A stretch of DNA of 64,000 bases from Symsagittifera roscoffensis. Lineage: Eukaryota; Xenacoelomorpha; Acoela; Convolutidae. Below are positions 15,601-30,300 of this stretch, in pieces. The notes below the pieces were generated by a model. It made no database searches, was not told the DNA's origin, and worked only from the letters and a program-made list of their open reading frames with translations. The stretch is taken from contig NC_087066.1 in NCBI RefSeq assembly GCF_963678635.1, forward strand, positions 11,330,517-11,394,516. The letters run 5' to 3'. The position numbers and the translations under genes are program-made. Every line of letters starts with the position of its first letter. Within the stretch, counting starts at the first letter, position 1.

Positions 15601-18009
15601 ACCCTGTTTGGCTTCATCGACCCTGTTCGACTCATGATTCGACCGTGTTCGACTCATGATTCGACAATGTTCGACTCATGATTCGACCGTGTTCGACTCA
15701 TGATTCGACCGTATTCGACTCATGATTCCACCCTGTTGGACACTATCAACCCTGTTCGACTCATGATTCGACCCTGTTCGACTCATGATTCGACACTCTT
15801 CGACTCAGGTTTTGACCCTGTTTGGCTTTATCGACCCTTTTCGACTCATGATTCGACCCTGTTCGACTCTTGATTCGACCGTGTTTGACTCGTGATTCGA
15901 CCCTTTTCGACACATGATTTGACCCTGTTCGACCCATGATTCGACCGTGTTCGACTCATGCTTCGACACTGTTCGACTCAGGATTTGACCCTGTTTGGCT
16001 TTATCGACCCTGTTCGACTCATGATTTGACCCTGTTCGACCGTGTTCGGCTCATGATTTGACCCTTTTTGACTCATGATTCGACCCTGTTCGACTAATGA
16101 TTCGACCGTGTTTGACTCGTGATTCGACCCTGTTCGACTCTATCGACCCTTTTCGACACATGATTCGACCCTGTTCGACCCATGATTTCACCGTGTTCGA
16201 CTCATGATTCGACACTGTTCGACTCATGATTTGACCATGTTCGACCGTGTTCGACTCATGATTCGACCCTGTTTGACTCATGATTTGACCATTTTCGACT
16301 CATGATTCCATCTTCTTCAACTCTATCGACCCTGTTCGACTCATGATTTGACCCTGTTCGACCGTGTTCGGCTCATGATTTGACCCTTTTTGACTCATGA
16401 TTCGACCCTGTTCGACTAATGATTCGACCGTGTTTGACTCGTGATTCGACCCTGTTCGACTCTATCGACCCTTTTTGACACATGATTCGACCCTGTTCGA
16501 CCCATGATTTCACCGTGTTCGACTCATGATTCGACACTGTTCGACTCATGATTCGACCATGTTCGACCGTGTTCGACTCATGATTCGACCCTGATCGACT
16601 CATGATTCGACCGTGTTCGACTTATGATTCCACCGTGTTCGAATCATGATTCGAGCCTGTTTGACTCATGATTCGACTCTGTTCGACTCCTGATTCGACA
16701 GTGTTCGACTCATGATTGGACCTTGTTCGACTCTATCGACCCCTCGATTCATGATTCGACGCTGTTCGACTCTTGATTCGACATTGTTTGACTCTGTCGA
16801 CACTTTTCGACTCATGATTCGACCCTGTTAGACTCATGATTCGACAGTGTTTGACTCATGATTCGACAGTGTTTGACTCATGATTCGACCATGTTCGACT
16901 TTATCGACCCTGTTCGACACATGATTCGACCCTGTTCGACCCATGATTCGACCGTGTTCGACTCATGGTTCGACACTGTTCGACTCATGATTCGACCGTG
17001 TTCGACTCATGATTCGACCGTATTCGACTCATGATTCCACCCTGTTCGACACTATCAACCCTGTTCGACTCATGATTCGAACCTGTTCGACTCATGATTC
17101 GACACTCTTCGACTCAGGTTTTGACCCTGTTTGGCTTTATCGACCCTGTTCGACTCATGATTTGACCCTGTTCGACCGTGTTCGGCTCATGATTTGACCC
17201 TTTTCGACTCATGATTCGATCATGTTCGACTCATGATTCGACCGTGTTTGACTCGTGATTCGACCCTGTTCGACTCTATCGACCCTTTTCGTTACATGAT
17301 TCGACCCTGTTCGACCCATGATTCGACCGTGTTCGACTCATGATTCGACACTGTTCGACTCATGATTCGACCCTGTTCGACCGTGTTCGACTCATGATTT
17401 GACCCTGTTTGACTCATGATTTGACCGTTTTCGACTCATGATTCCATCTTCTTCGACTCTATCAACCCAGTTCGACTCATGATTCGACCCTGTTCGACTC
17501 ATGATTCGACTGTGATCGACTCATGATTCCACCGTGTTCATATCATGATTCGAGCCTGTTTGACTCATGATTCGACCCTGTTCGACTCCTGATTCGACAG
17601 TGTTCGAGTCATGATTGGACCTTGTTCGACTCTATCGACCCTTCGATTCATGATTCGACCCTGTTCGACTCATGATTCGACACTGTTTGACTCATGATTC
17701 GATCATGTTCGACTTTATCGACCCTGTTCGACACATGATTCGACACTGTTCGACCCATGATTCGACCGTGTTCGATTCATGATTCGATACTGTTCGACTC
17801 ATGATTCGACACTGTTCGACTCATGAATCGACCCTCTTTGACTCATGATTCGACCCTGTTCGACTCATGATTCGACCCTGTTTGACTCTATCGACCCTGT
17901 TCGACTCACGATTCGACTCTGTTCGACCGTGTTCGACTCATGATTCGGCCCTGTTTGCATCATGATTCGACCTTGTACGACTCATGATTTGACCATGTTC
18001 GATATACTG
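6601..18009. repeat. Satellite array, block II (22-bp monomers, shorter higher-order units)
   Basis: This is the same monomer family as the left block but with a different set of variant units in fixed order. Typical is a unit CCACCGTG followed by TTCGAATCATGATTCGAGCC, and a short unit around ACCCTTCGATTCATG. Large recent duplications are visible: 8,537-8,755 is repeated at 9,842-10,060 (offset 1,305 bp), 11,726-11,920 at 12,541-12,735 (offset 815 bp), and the stretch starting at 16,051 again at 16,373 (offset 322 bp). No non-satellite insertion was seen before 18.0 kb. Confidence 0.96.
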
Positions 18010-18120
18010 TTCGTTCGACCGTCGTAAATTGCGACGAAAATCGGACTCCGTTTGACCGTGTCGGCCGAATTATGAGTCGAACATCTCAGCCCGGGTGAAA
18101 ACAAAATGACATAATTTAGA
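18010..18120 (+). repeat. Truncated copy of the array spacer
   Basis: It begins with TTCGTTCGACCGTCGTAA, continues through the hairpin motif, a TCGGCCGA palindrome, an inverted satellite half-unit (TATGAGTCGAACA) and CTCAGCCCGGG, and stops after ACATAATTTAGA, where ordinary satellite (TCATGATTCG) resumes. The full copies continue here as ATCATGTTGAG, so the truncation point coincides with the shared word ATCATG. Confidence 0.85.
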
Positions 18121-19008
18121 TCATGATTCGACCCTGTTCGACCCATGATTCGACCGTGTTCGACTCATGATTCGACACTGTTCGACTCATGATTCGACCC
18201 TGTTCGACCGTGTTCGACTCATGATTCGACCCTGTTTGACTCATGATTCGACCCTGTTCGACTCATGATTCGACCGTTTTCGACTCATGATTCCATCTTC
18301 TTTGACTCTATCGACCCTGTTCGACTCATGATTTGACCCTGTTCAACTCATGACTCGACCATGTTCGACTCATGATTCCACCGTGTTCGAATCGTGATTC
18401 GAGCCTGGTTGACTCATGATTCGACCCTGTTCGACTCCTGATTCGACAGTGTTTGACTCATGATTGGACCTTGTTCGACTCTATCGACCCTTCGACTCAT
18501 GATTCAACGCTGTTCGACTCATGATTCGAACCGTTTTTGACTCATGATTCGACATTGTTTGACTCTATCGACCCTTTTCGACTCATGATTCGACCCTGTT
18601 CGACTCATGATTCGACAGTGTTCGACTTATGATTCGACCATGTTCGACTCTATCGACCCTGTTCGACACATGATTCGACCCTGTTCGACCCATGATTCGA
18701 CCGTGTTCGACTCATGATTCGACACTGTTCGACTCATGATTCGACACTGTTCGACTCATGAATCGACCCTGTTTGAATCATGATTCGACCCTTGTTCGAC
18801 TCATGATTCGACCCTGTTTGACTCTATCGACCCTGTTCGACTCATGATTCGACCCTGTTCGACCGTGTTCGACTCATGATTTGGCCCTGTTCGCATCATG
18901 ATTCGACCCTGTACGACTCATGATTTGACCATGTTTGACTCTATCGACCCTGTTCGACTCATGATTCTACCCTGTTTGACCCATGATTCGACTTTGTTGA
19001 CTATACTG
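18121..19008. repeat. Satellite array, block III
   Basis: 22-bp monomers and 10/19-bp variants as elsewhere, lying between the truncated spacer and the first full spacer. It ends with the leader GACTTTGTTGACTATACTG that precedes most hairpin motifs. Confidence 0.93.
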
Positions 19009-19330
19009 TTCGTTCGACCGTCGTAAATTGCGACGAAAATCGGACTCCGTTCGACCGTGTCGGCCGAATCATAGTCGAACACCTCAGCCCGCGGGAAAAC
19101 AAAAAAAAATAATTTAAATCATGTTGAGATATCTCCTTGGGAAACAGTCGTCTATTTGTTGTTAAAATTAAATAAGATAACTATAGTTTGTTGCCAAAAA
19201 AAATGGGTACTGCAAAAACATTTTTCTTTAAAATTAGGCAATTTACTGCGGCAGTATTCTGATTCTATAATTGCCCGAGCAACTGGGGGTCTTGAATGGT
19301 TTTTCTTAGTATTTGAGTTGGTATCTGCCT
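19009..19330 (+). repeat. Full array spacer, copy 1 (~320 bp, AT-rich)
   Basis: It starts with the hairpin motif, then TCGGCCGAATC, an inverted satellite word, CTCAGCCCGCGGG, and about 230 bp of AT-rich sequence (including GAGATATCTCCTTGGGAAAC, AATTAGGCAATTTACTGCGG and GAGTTGGTATCTGC). It then returns abruptly to satellite. Copies at 19,530 and 35,344 align along their whole length with scattered substitutions and small indels. No convincing gene is visible; the open frames on both strands run into satellite. Confidence 0.9.
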
Positions 19331-19529
19331 TCATGATTCGACCCTGTTCGACCGTGTTCGACTCATGATTCGACTCTGTTTGACTCATGATTCGACCCTG
19401 TTCGACTCATGATTCGACCCTGTTCGACCGGGTACGACTCATGATTCGACCTTGTTCGACTCTATCGACCCTGTTTGACTCATGATTCGACCCTGTTTGA
19501 CCAATGATTCGACTTTGTTGACTATACTA
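19331..19529. repeat. Short satellite stretch between two spacers
   Basis: About nine monomer-length units of the 22-bp satellite, joining full spacer copies 1 and 2, and ending in the leader GACTTTGTTGACTATACTA. Confidence 0.92.
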
Positions 19530-19853
19530 TTCGTTCGACCGTCGTAAATTGCGTCGAAAATTGGATACCGTTTGACCGTGTCGGCCGAATCATGAGTCAA
19601 ACACCTCAGCCCGGGAGAAAACAAAAACAACTAATTTAAATCATGTTGAGATATCTCCTTGAGAAACAGTCGTCTATTTGATGTTAAAATTAAAAAAGGT
19701 AACTATAGGTTGTAGTAAAAAAAAGTTAGGTACTGCAAAAAAATTTTTACTTTAAAATTAGGCAATTAACTGCGGCAGATTCTACTTCTGTAATTGCCCG
19801 AACAACTGGGTATCCTAAATGTTTTTTTTTAGGTATTTGAGCTAGTATCTGCA
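19530..19853 (+). repeat. Full array spacer, copy 2 (~324 bp, AT-rich)
   Basis: Same order of elements as copy 1: hairpin motif, TCGGCCGAATCATGAGTC, CTCAGCCCGGGAG, then AT-rich DNA ending GCTAGTATCTGCA. Satellite (CTCATGATTCGACC) resumes at the same point as in copy 1. The second arm of the hairpin carries a substitution (GCGTCG for GCGACG). Confidence 0.9.
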
Positions 19854-22800
19854 CTCATGATTCGACCCTGTTCGATTCATGATTCGACCCTGTTCGACTT
19901 ATGATTCGACCGTGTTCGACTCATGATTCGACCCTGTTTGACTCATGATTCGACCGTGTTCGACTCATGATTTGACCCTGTTTGACTCATGATTCGACCC
20001 TATTCGACTTATGATTCGACCGTGTTCGACTCATGATTCGACCCTGTTTGACTCATGATTCGACCGTGTTCGACTCTATTGACCCTTTTCGACTAATGAT
20101 TCGACCCTGTTCGCCTCATGATTCGACAGTGTTCGACTCATGATTCGACCATGTTCGACTCTATCGACCCTGTTTGACACGTGATTCGACCCTGTTCGAC
20201 CCATGATTCGACCGTGTTCGACTCATGATTCGACACTGTTCGACTCATGATTCAACCCTGTTTGACTCATGATTCGACCCTGTTCGACTCATGATTCGAC
20301 CCTGTTCGACTTATGATTCGACCGTGTTCGACTCATGATTCGACCCTGTTTGACTCATGATTCGACCGTGTTCGACTCATGATTTGACCCTGTTTGACTC
20401 AGGATTCGACCCTGTTCGACTCATGATTCGACCGTGTTCGACTCATGATTTGACCCTGTTTGACTCATGATTCGACCCTGTTCGCCTCATGATTCGACAG
20501 TGTTCGACTCATGATTCGACCATGTTCGACTCTATCGACCCTGTTTGACACGTGATTCGACCCTGTTCGACTCATAATTCGACCCTGTTTGACTCATGAT
20601 TCGACCCTGTTCGACTCATGATTCGACCCTGTTTGACTCTATCGACCCCGTTCGACTCATGATTCGACCCTATTCGACCGTGTTTGATTCATGATTCGGC
20701 CCTGTTCGCATCATGATTCGACCGTGTACGACTCATGATTTGACCTTGTTCGACTCATGATTCGACCCTGTTCGACTCATGATTCGACCGTGTTTGACTC
20801 TATTGACCCTTTTCGACTCATGATTCGACCCTGTTGGACTCATGATTCGACCCTGTTCGACTTATGATTCGACCGTGTTCGACTCATGATTCGACCCTGT
20901 TTGACTCATGATTCGACCGTGTTCGACTCTGTTGACCCTTTTCGACTCATGATTCGACCCTGTTCGCCTCATGATTCGACAGTGTTCGACTCATGATTCG
21001 ACCATGTTCGACTCTATCGACCCTGTTCGACACGTGATTCGACCCTGTTCGACCCATGATTCGACCGTGTTTGACTCATGATTCGACACTGTTCGACTCA
21101 TGATTCAACCCTGTTTGACTCATGAATCGACCCTGTTTGAATCATGATTCGACCCTTGTTCGACTCATGATTCGACCCTGTTTGACTCTATCGACCCTGT
21201 TCGACTCATGATTCGACCCTGTTCGACCGTGTTCGACTCATGATTTGGCCCTGTTCGCATCATGATTCGACCCTGTACGACTCATGATTTGACCATGTTT
21301 GACTCTATCGACCCTTTTCGACTCATGATTCTACCCTGTTTGACCCATGATTCGACCGTGTTCGACTCATGATTCGACCATGTTCGACTCTATCGACCCT
21401 GTTCGACACGTGATTCGACCCTGTTCGACCCATGATTCGACCGTGTTTGACTCATGATTCGACACTGTTCGACTCATGATTCAACCCTGTTTGACTCATG
21501 AATCGACCCTGTTTGAATCATGATTCGACCCTTGTTCGACTCATGATTCGACCCTGTTTGACTCTATCGACCCTGTTCGACTCATGATTCGACCCTGTTC
21601 GACCGTGTTCGACTCATGATTTGGCCCTGTTCGCATCATGATTCGACCCTGTACGACTCATGATTTGACCATGTTTGACTCTATCGACCCCGTTCGACTC
21701 ATGATTCGACCCTATTCGACCGTGTTCGATTCATGATTCGGCCCTGTTCGCATCATGATTCGACCGTGTACGACTCATGATTTGACCTTGTTCGACTCAT
21801 GATTCGACCCTGTTCGACTCATGATTCGACCGTGTTTGACTCTATTGACCCTTTTCGACTCATGATTCGACCCTGTTGGACTCATGATTCGACCCTGTTC
21901 GACTTATGATTCGACCGTGTTCGACTCATGATTCGACCCTGTTTGACTCATGATTCGACCGTGTTCGACTCTGTTGACCCTTTTCGACTCATGATTCGAC
22001 CCTGTTCCCCTCATGATTCGACAGTGTTCGACTCATGATTCGACCATGTTCGACTCTATCGACCCTGTTCGACACGTGATTCGACCCTGTTCGACCCATG
22101 ATTCGACCGTGTTTGACTCATGATTCGACACTGTTCGACTCATGATTCAACCCTGTTTGACTCATGATTCGACCCTGTTCGACTCATGATTCGTCACTGT
22201 TCGAATCATGATTCGACACTGTTCGACTCATAATTCGACCCTGTTTGACTCATGATTCGACCCTGTTCGACTCATGATTCGACCCTGTTTGACTCTATCG
22301 ACCCCGTTCGACTCATGATTCGACCCTATTCGACCGTGTTTGACTCATGATTTGGCACTGTTCGCATCATGATTCGACCGTGTACGACTCATGATTTGAC
22401 CTTGTTCGACTCATGATTCGACCCTGTTCGACTCATGATTCGACCGTGTTTGACTCTATTGACCCTTTTCGACTCATGATTCGACCCTGTTGGACTCATG
22501 ATTCGACAGTGTTCGACTCATGATTCGACCATGTTCGACTCTATCGACCCTGTTCGACACGTGATTCGACCCTGTTCGACCCATGATTTGACCGTGTTCG
22601 ACTCATGATTCGACCCTGTTCCACTCATGATTCGACCGTGTTCGACTCTATTGACCCTTTCCGACTCAAGATTTGACCCTGTTCGACTCATGATTCGACC
22701 GTGTTCGAGTCATGATTCGACCGTGTTCGACTCTATCGACCCTTCGACTCATGATTCGACGCTGTTCGACTCATGATTCGAACCGTGTTCGTCTCATGAT

Positions 22801-24398
22801 TCGACCCTGTTCGACTCATGATTCGACCCTGTTTGACTCTATCGACCCCGTTCGACTCATGATTCGACCCTATTCGACCGTGTTTGACTCATGATTTGGC
22901 ACTGTTCGCATCATGATTCGACCGTGTACGACTCATAATTTGACCTTGTTCGACTCATGATTCGACCCTGTTCGACTCATGATTCGACCGTGTTTGACTC
23001 TATTGACCCTTTTCGACTCATGATTCGACCCTGTTGGACTCATGATTCGACAGTGTTCGACTCATGATTCGACCATGTTCGACTCTATCGACCCTGTTCG
23101 ACACGTGATTCGACCCTGTTCGACACATGATTTGACCGTGTTCGACTCATGATTCGACCCTGTTCCACTCATGATTCGACCGTGTTCGACTCTATTGACC
23201 CTTTCCGACTCAAGATTTGACCCTGTTCGACTCATGATTCGACCGTGTTCGAGTCATGATTCGACCGTGTTCGACTCTATCGACCCTTCGACTCATGATT
23301 CGACGCTGTTCGACTCATGATTCGAACCGTGTTCGTCTCATGATTCGACCCTGTTCGACTCATGATTCGACAGTGTTCGACTCATAATTCTACCATATTC
23401 GACTCTATCGACCCTGTTCGACAGATGATTCGCTCTGTTCGACCCATAATTCCACCGTGTTCGACTCATGATTCGACACTGTTTGACTCATGATTCGACG
23501 CTGTTCGACTCATGATTCGAACCGAGTTTGACTCATGATTCGACACTGTTCGACTCATGATTCGAACCGTGTTTGACTCATGATTCGACCCTGTTCGACT
23601 CATGATTCGACAGTGTTCGACTCATAATTCTACCATGTTTGACTCTATCGACTCATGATTCGACACTGTTTGACTCATGATTCGACACTGTTCGACTTAT
23701 GATTCGACACTGTTCGACTCAAGATTCGACCCTGTTTGAATCATGATTCGACCCTGTTCGACTCATGATTCGACCTTGTTCGACTCTATCGACCCTGTTT
23801 GACTCATGATTCGACCCTGTTCGACTCATGATTCGACCGTGTTCGACTAATGATTTGACCGTTATGGACTCATGATTCGACTTTGTTCGACTCTATCGAC
23901 CCTTTTCGACTCATGATTGGAAACTGTTCGACTCATGATTCGACAGTGTTCGACTCATGATTCGACCATGCTCGACTCTATCGATCCTGTTCGACACATT
24001 ATTCGACCCTGTTCGACCCTGGATTCGACCGTGTTGGATCATGATTCGACCCTGTTTGACTCTATCGACCCTGTTCGACTCATGATTCGACCCTGTTCGA
24101 CGGTGTTCGACTCATGATTCGACCCTGTTTGACTCATGATTCGACCCTGTTCGACTCATGATTTGACCCTGTTTGACTCATGATTCGACCCTGCTTGACT
24201 CTATCGACCCTGTTCGACTCATGATTCGACCCTATTCGAACGTGTTCGACTCATGATTCGGCCCTGTTCGCATCATGATTCGACCGTGTTCGACTCATGA
24301 TTTGACCCTGTTCGACCGTGTTCGACTCATGATTTGGCCCAGTTGGCATCATGATTAGACCATTTTTGACCCATGATTCGACTTTGTTGACTGTATTA
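19854..24398. repeat. Satellite array, block IV (no hairpin motif)
   Basis: 22-bp monomers with characteristic variants such as TTCGCATCATGATTCGACC and GACACGTGATTCG. Segmental duplications include an offset of about 376 bp (21,001 to 21,377) and one of about 541 bp (near 22,290 to near 22,832). A 1,318-bp duplication starts within this block: 23,917-24,117 recurs at 25,235-25,435. Confidence 0.95.
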
Positions 24399-27300
24399 TT
24401 CGTTCGACCGTCGTAAGTTGCGACGAAAATCGGACTCTGTTGGACTCATGATTCGGCCCTGTTCCCATCATGATTCGACCCTGTTTGACTCTATCGACCC
24501 TGTTCGACTCATGATTCGACTGTGTTCGACCGTGTTCGACTCATGATTTGGCCCTGTTCGCATCATGATTCGACCGTGTTCGACTCATGGTTTGACCTTG
24601 TTCGACTCTATCGACCCTGCACGACTCATGATTCGACCCTGTTTGACCCATGATTCGACTTTGTTGACTATATTATTCGTTCGACCGTCGTAAGTTGCGA
24701 CGAAAAGCGGACTCATGATTCGACACCGTTCGACCGTTTTCGACTCATGATTCGGCCCTGTTCGACTCATGATTCAACCATGTTCGACTCTATCGACCCT
24801 GTTCGACACATGATTCGACCCTGTTCGACCCATGATTCGACAGTGTTCGACTAATGACTCGACCATGCTCGACTCTATCGACCCTGTTTGACACATTATT
24901 CGATCCTGTTCGACCCATGATTCGACCGTGTTGGACTCATGAATCGACCCTGTTTGACTCATGATTCGACCCTGTTCGACTCGTGATTCGACAGTGTTCG
25001 ACTCATAATTCTACCATGTTTGACTCTATCGACTCATGATTCGACATTGTTTGACTCATGATTCGACACTGTTCGACTTATGATTCGACACTGTTCGACT
25101 CAAGATTCGACCCTGTTTGAATCATGATTCGACCCTGTTCGACTCATGATTCGACCGTGTTCGACTAATGATTTGACCGTGTTTGACTCATGATTCGACT
25201 TTGTTTGACTCTATCGACCCTTTTCGACTCATGATTGGAAACTGTTCGACTCATGATTCGACAGTTTTCGACTCATGATTCGACCATGCTCGACTCTATC
25301 GATCCTGTTCGACACATTATTCGACCCTGTTCGACCCTGGATTCGACCGTGTTGGATCATGATTCGACCCTGTTTGACTCTATCGACCCTGTTCGACTCA
25401 TGATTCGACCCTGTTCGACGGTGTTCGACTCATGATTCGACCCTGTTTGACTCATGATTCGACCCTGTTCGATTCATGATTTGACCCTGTTTGACTCATG
25501 ATTCGACCCTGTTTGACACTATCGACCCTGTTCGACTCATGATTTGACCCTATTCGACCGTGTTCGACTCATGATTCGGCCCTGTTCGCATCATGATTCG
25601 ATCGTGTTCGACTCATGATTCGACCCTGTTCGACCGTGTTCGACTCATGATTCGGCCCAGTTGGCATCATGATTAGACCATGTTTGACCCATGATTCGAC
25701 TTTGTTGACTGTATTATTCGTTCGACCGTCGTAAGTTGCGACGAAAATTGGACTCTGTTGGACTCATGATTCGGCCCTGTTCCCATCATAATTCGACCCT
25801 GTTTGACACTATCGACCCTGTTCGACTCATGATTTGACTGTGTTCGACCGTGTTCGACTCATGATTCGGCCCTGTTCGCATCATGATTCGACCGTGTTCG
25901 ACTCATGGTTTGACCTTGTTCGACTCTATCGACCCTGTACGACTCATGATTCGACCCTGTTTGACCCATGATTCGACTTTGTTGACTATATTATTCGTTC
26001 GACCGTCGTAAGTTGCGACGAAAATCGGACTCATGATTCGACACCGTTCGACCGTTTTCGAGTCATGATTCGGCCCTGTTCGACTCATGATTCAACCATG
26101 TTCGACTCTATCGACCCTGTTCGACACATGATTCGACCCTGTTCGACCCATGATTCGACAGTGTTCGACTAATGACTCGACCATGCTCGACTCTATCGAC
26201 CCTGTTTGACACATTATTCGATCCTGTTCGACCCATGATTCGACCGTGTTGGACTCATGATTCGACCCTGTTTGACTCTATCGACCCTGTTCGACTCATG
26301 ATTTGACCCTGTTTGACCGTGTTCGACTCATGATTCGACCCTGTTCGCATCATGACTCGACCGTGTTCGACTCATGATTCGACACCGTTCGACCGTTTTC
26401 GACTCATGATTCGGCCCTGATCGACTCATGATTCGACAGTGTTCGACTTATGATTCAACCATGTTCGACTCTATCGACCCTGTTCGACACATGATTCGAC
26501 CCTGTTCGACCCATGATTCGACAGTGTTCGACTCATGACTCGACCATGCTCGACTCTATCGACCCTGTTTGACACATTATTCGATCCTGTTCGACCCATG
26601 ATTCGACCGTGTTGGACTCATGATTCGACCCTGTTTGACTCTATCGATCCTGTTCGACTCATGATTCGACCCTGTTCGACCGTGTTCGACTCATGATTCG
26701 ACCCTGTTCGCATCATGACTCGACCGTGTTCGACTCATGATTCGACCCTGTTCGACCGTGTTCGACTCATGATTCGGCCCTGTTCGCATCATGATTAGAC
26801 CCTGTTTGACCCATGATTCGACTTTGTTGACTATATTATTCATTCGACCGTCGTAAGTTGCGACGAAAATCGGACTCTGTTTGACTCATGATTCGACCCT
26901 GTTCGACTCATGATTTGACCCTGTTTGACTCATGATTCGACCCTGTTTGACTCTATCGACCCTGTTCGACTCTTGATTCGACCCTATTCGACCTTGTTTG
27001 AGTCATGATTTGGCCCTGTTCGCATCATGACTCGACCGTGATCGACTCATGATTCGACCCTGTTCGACCGTGTTCGACTCATGATTCGGCACTGTTCGCA
27101 TCATGATTAGACCCTGTTTGACCCATGATTCGACTTTGTTGACTATAATATTCGTTCGACCGTCGTAAGTTGCGACGAAAATCGGACTCTGTTTGACTCA
27201 TGATTCGGCCCTGTTCGCATCATGATTCGACCCTGTTTGACTCTATCGACCCTGTTCGACTCATGATTCGACTGTGTTCGACCGTGTTCGACTCATGATT

Positions 27301-30300
27301 CGGCCCTGTTCGCATCATGATTCGACCGTGTTCGACTCATGGTTCGACCTTGTTTGACTCTATCGACCCTGTACGACTCATGATTCGACCCTGTTTGACC
27401 CATGATTCGACTTTGTTGACTATATCATTCGTTCGACCGTCGTAAGTTGCGACGAAAATCGGACTCTGTTTGACTCATTATTCGACCCTGTTCGACTCAT
27501 GATTCGACTGTGTTTGACCGTGTTCGACTCATGATTCGGCCCTGTTCGCATCATGATTCGACCGTGTTCGACTCATGGTTCGACCTTGTTTGACTCTATC
27601 GACCCTGTACGACTCATGATTCGACCCTGTTTGACCCATGATTCGACTTTGTTGACTATATCATTCGTTCGACCGTCGTAAGTTGCGACGAAAATCGGAC
27701 TCTGTTTGACTCATTATTCGACCCTGTTCGACTCATGATTCGACTGTGTTTGACCGTGTTCGACTCATGATTCGGCCCTGTTCGCATCATGATTCGACCG
27801 TGTTCGACTCATGATTCGACCTTGTTTGACTCTATCGACCCTGTACGACTCATGATTTGACCCTGTTTGACCCATGATTCGACTTTGTTGACTATATTAT
27901 TCGTTCGACCGTCGTAAGTTGCGACGAAAATCGAACTCTGTTTGACTCATTATTCGACCCTGTTCGACTCATGATTCGACTGTGTTCGACCGTGTTCGAC
28001 TCATGATTCGGCCCTGTTCGCATCATGATTCGACCGTGTTGGACTCATGGTTCGACCTTGTTCGACTCTATCGACCCTGTATGACTCATGATTTGACCCT
28101 GTGTGACCCATGATTCGACTTCGTTGACTATATTATTCGTTCGACCGTCGTAAATTGCGACGAAAATCGGACTCTGTTTGACTCATTATTCGACCCTGTT
28201 CGACTCATGATTCGACCCTGTTTGACTCTATCGACCCTGTTCGACTCATGATTCGACTGTGTTCGACCGTGTTCGACTCATGATTCGGCCCTGTTCGCAT
28301 CATGATTCGACCGTGTTCGACTCATGGTTCGACCTTGTTCGACTCTATCGACCCTGTACGACTCATGATTCGACCCTGTTTGACACATGATTTGACTTTT
28401 TTGACTATACTGTTCGTTCGACCGTCGTAAATTGCGACGAAAATCGGACTCCATTTGACCGTGTTCGACTCATGATTCGACCTTGTTCGAATCTATCGAC
28501 CCTGTTTGAGGTCGACTCATGATTCGATCCTGTTCGACTCATGATTCGACCGTGATCGACTCATGATTCGACCGTGTTCGACTCTATCGACCCTTCGACT
28601 CATGATTCGGCCCTGTTCGCATCATGATTAGACCCTGTTTGATCCATGATTCGACTTTGTTGACTATATTATTCGTTCGACCGTCGTAAGTTGCGACGAA
28701 AAACGGACTCTGTTTGACTCATGATTCGACCCTGTTCGACTTATGATTCGAACGTGTTCGACTCATGATTCGACCGTGTTTGACTCTATCGACCCTTCGA
28801 CTCATGATTCGGCCTTGTTCGCATCATGATTCGACCCTGTTTGACTCTATCGACCCTGTTCGACTCATGATTCGACTGTGTTCGACCGTGTTCGAGTCAT
28901 GATTCGGCCCTGTTCGCATCATGATTCGACCGTGTTCGACTCATGGTTCGACCTTGTTCGACTCTATCGACCCTGTACGACTCATGATTCGACCCTGTTT
29001 GACCCATGATTCGACTTTGTTGACTATATTATTCGTTCGACCGTCGTAAGTTGCGACGAAAATCGGACTCTGTTTGACTCATTATTCGACCCTGTTCGAC
29101 TCATGATTCGACCCTGTTTGACTCTATCGACCCTGTTCGACTCATGATTCGACTGTGTTCGACCGTGTTTGACTCATGATTTGGCCCTGTTCGCATCATG
29201 ATTCGACCGTGTTCGACTCATGGTTCGACCTTGTTTGACTCTATCGACCCTGTACGACTCATGATTCGATCCTGTTTGACACATGATTTGACTTTTTTGA
29301 CTATACTGTTCGTTCGACCGTCGTAAATTGCGACGAAAATCGGACTCCGTTTGACCGTGTTCGACTCATGATTCGACCTTTTTCGAATCTATCGACCCTG
29401 TTTGAGGTCGACTCATGATTCGATCCTGTTCGACTCATGATTCGACCGTGTTTGACTCATGATTTGGCCCTGTTCGCATCATGATTCGACCGTGTTCGAC
29501 TCATGGTTCGACCTTGTTTGACTCTATCGACCCTGTACGACTCATGATTCGATCCTGTTTGACACATGATTTGACTTTTTTGACTATACTGTTCGTTCGA
29601 CCGTCGTAAATTGCGACGAAAATCGGACTCCGTTTGACCGTGTTCGACTCATGATTCGACCTTTTTCGAATCTATCGACCCTGTTTGAGGTCGACTCATG
29701 ATTCAGCCCTGTTCGCATCATGATTAGACCCTGTTTGACCCATGATTCGACTTTGTTGACTATATTATTCGTTCGACCGTCGTAAGTTGCGACGAAAAAC
29801 GGACTCTGTTTGACTCATGATTCGACCCTGTTCGACTTATGATTCGAACGTGTTCGACTCATGATTCGACCGTGTTTGACTCTATCGACCCTTCGACTCA
29901 TGATTCAGCCCTGTTCGCATCATGATTAGACCCTGTTTGACCCATGATTCGACTTTGTTGACTATATTATTCGTTCGACCGTCGTAAGTTGCGACGAAAA
30001 ACGGACTCTGTTTGACTCATGATTCGACCCTGTTCGACTTATGATTCGAACGTGTTCGACTCATGATTCGACCGTGTTTGACTCTATCGACCCTTCGACT
30101 AATGATTCGGCCCTGTTCGCATCATTATTCGACCCTGTTTGACTCTATCGACCCTGTTCGACTCATGATTCGACTGTGTTCGACCGTGTTCGACTCATGA
30201 TTCGGCCCTGTTTGCATCATGATTCGACCGTGTTCGACTCATGGTTCGACCTTGTTCGACTCTATCGACCCTGTACGACTCATGATTCGACCCTGTTTGA

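Noticed and set aside
210-17197. Dozens of 60-111 codon open frames on both strands in the array (for example repeated MSRTGSNHESN-type and MIRPCSTHDSTLFD-type translations)
   Set aside because: They follow directly from the 22-bp unit: three units make 66 bp, and the TGA that one frame would meet is removed by the 19-bp variant. Both strands are open at once and the frames end at random monomers. No start context, splice sites or domain structure suggest translation.
19152-19388. Minus-strand 78-codon and plus-strand 70-codon frames across spacer copy 1
   Set aside because: Both cross from spacer into satellite, and equivalent frames are broken in spacer copies 2 and 3.
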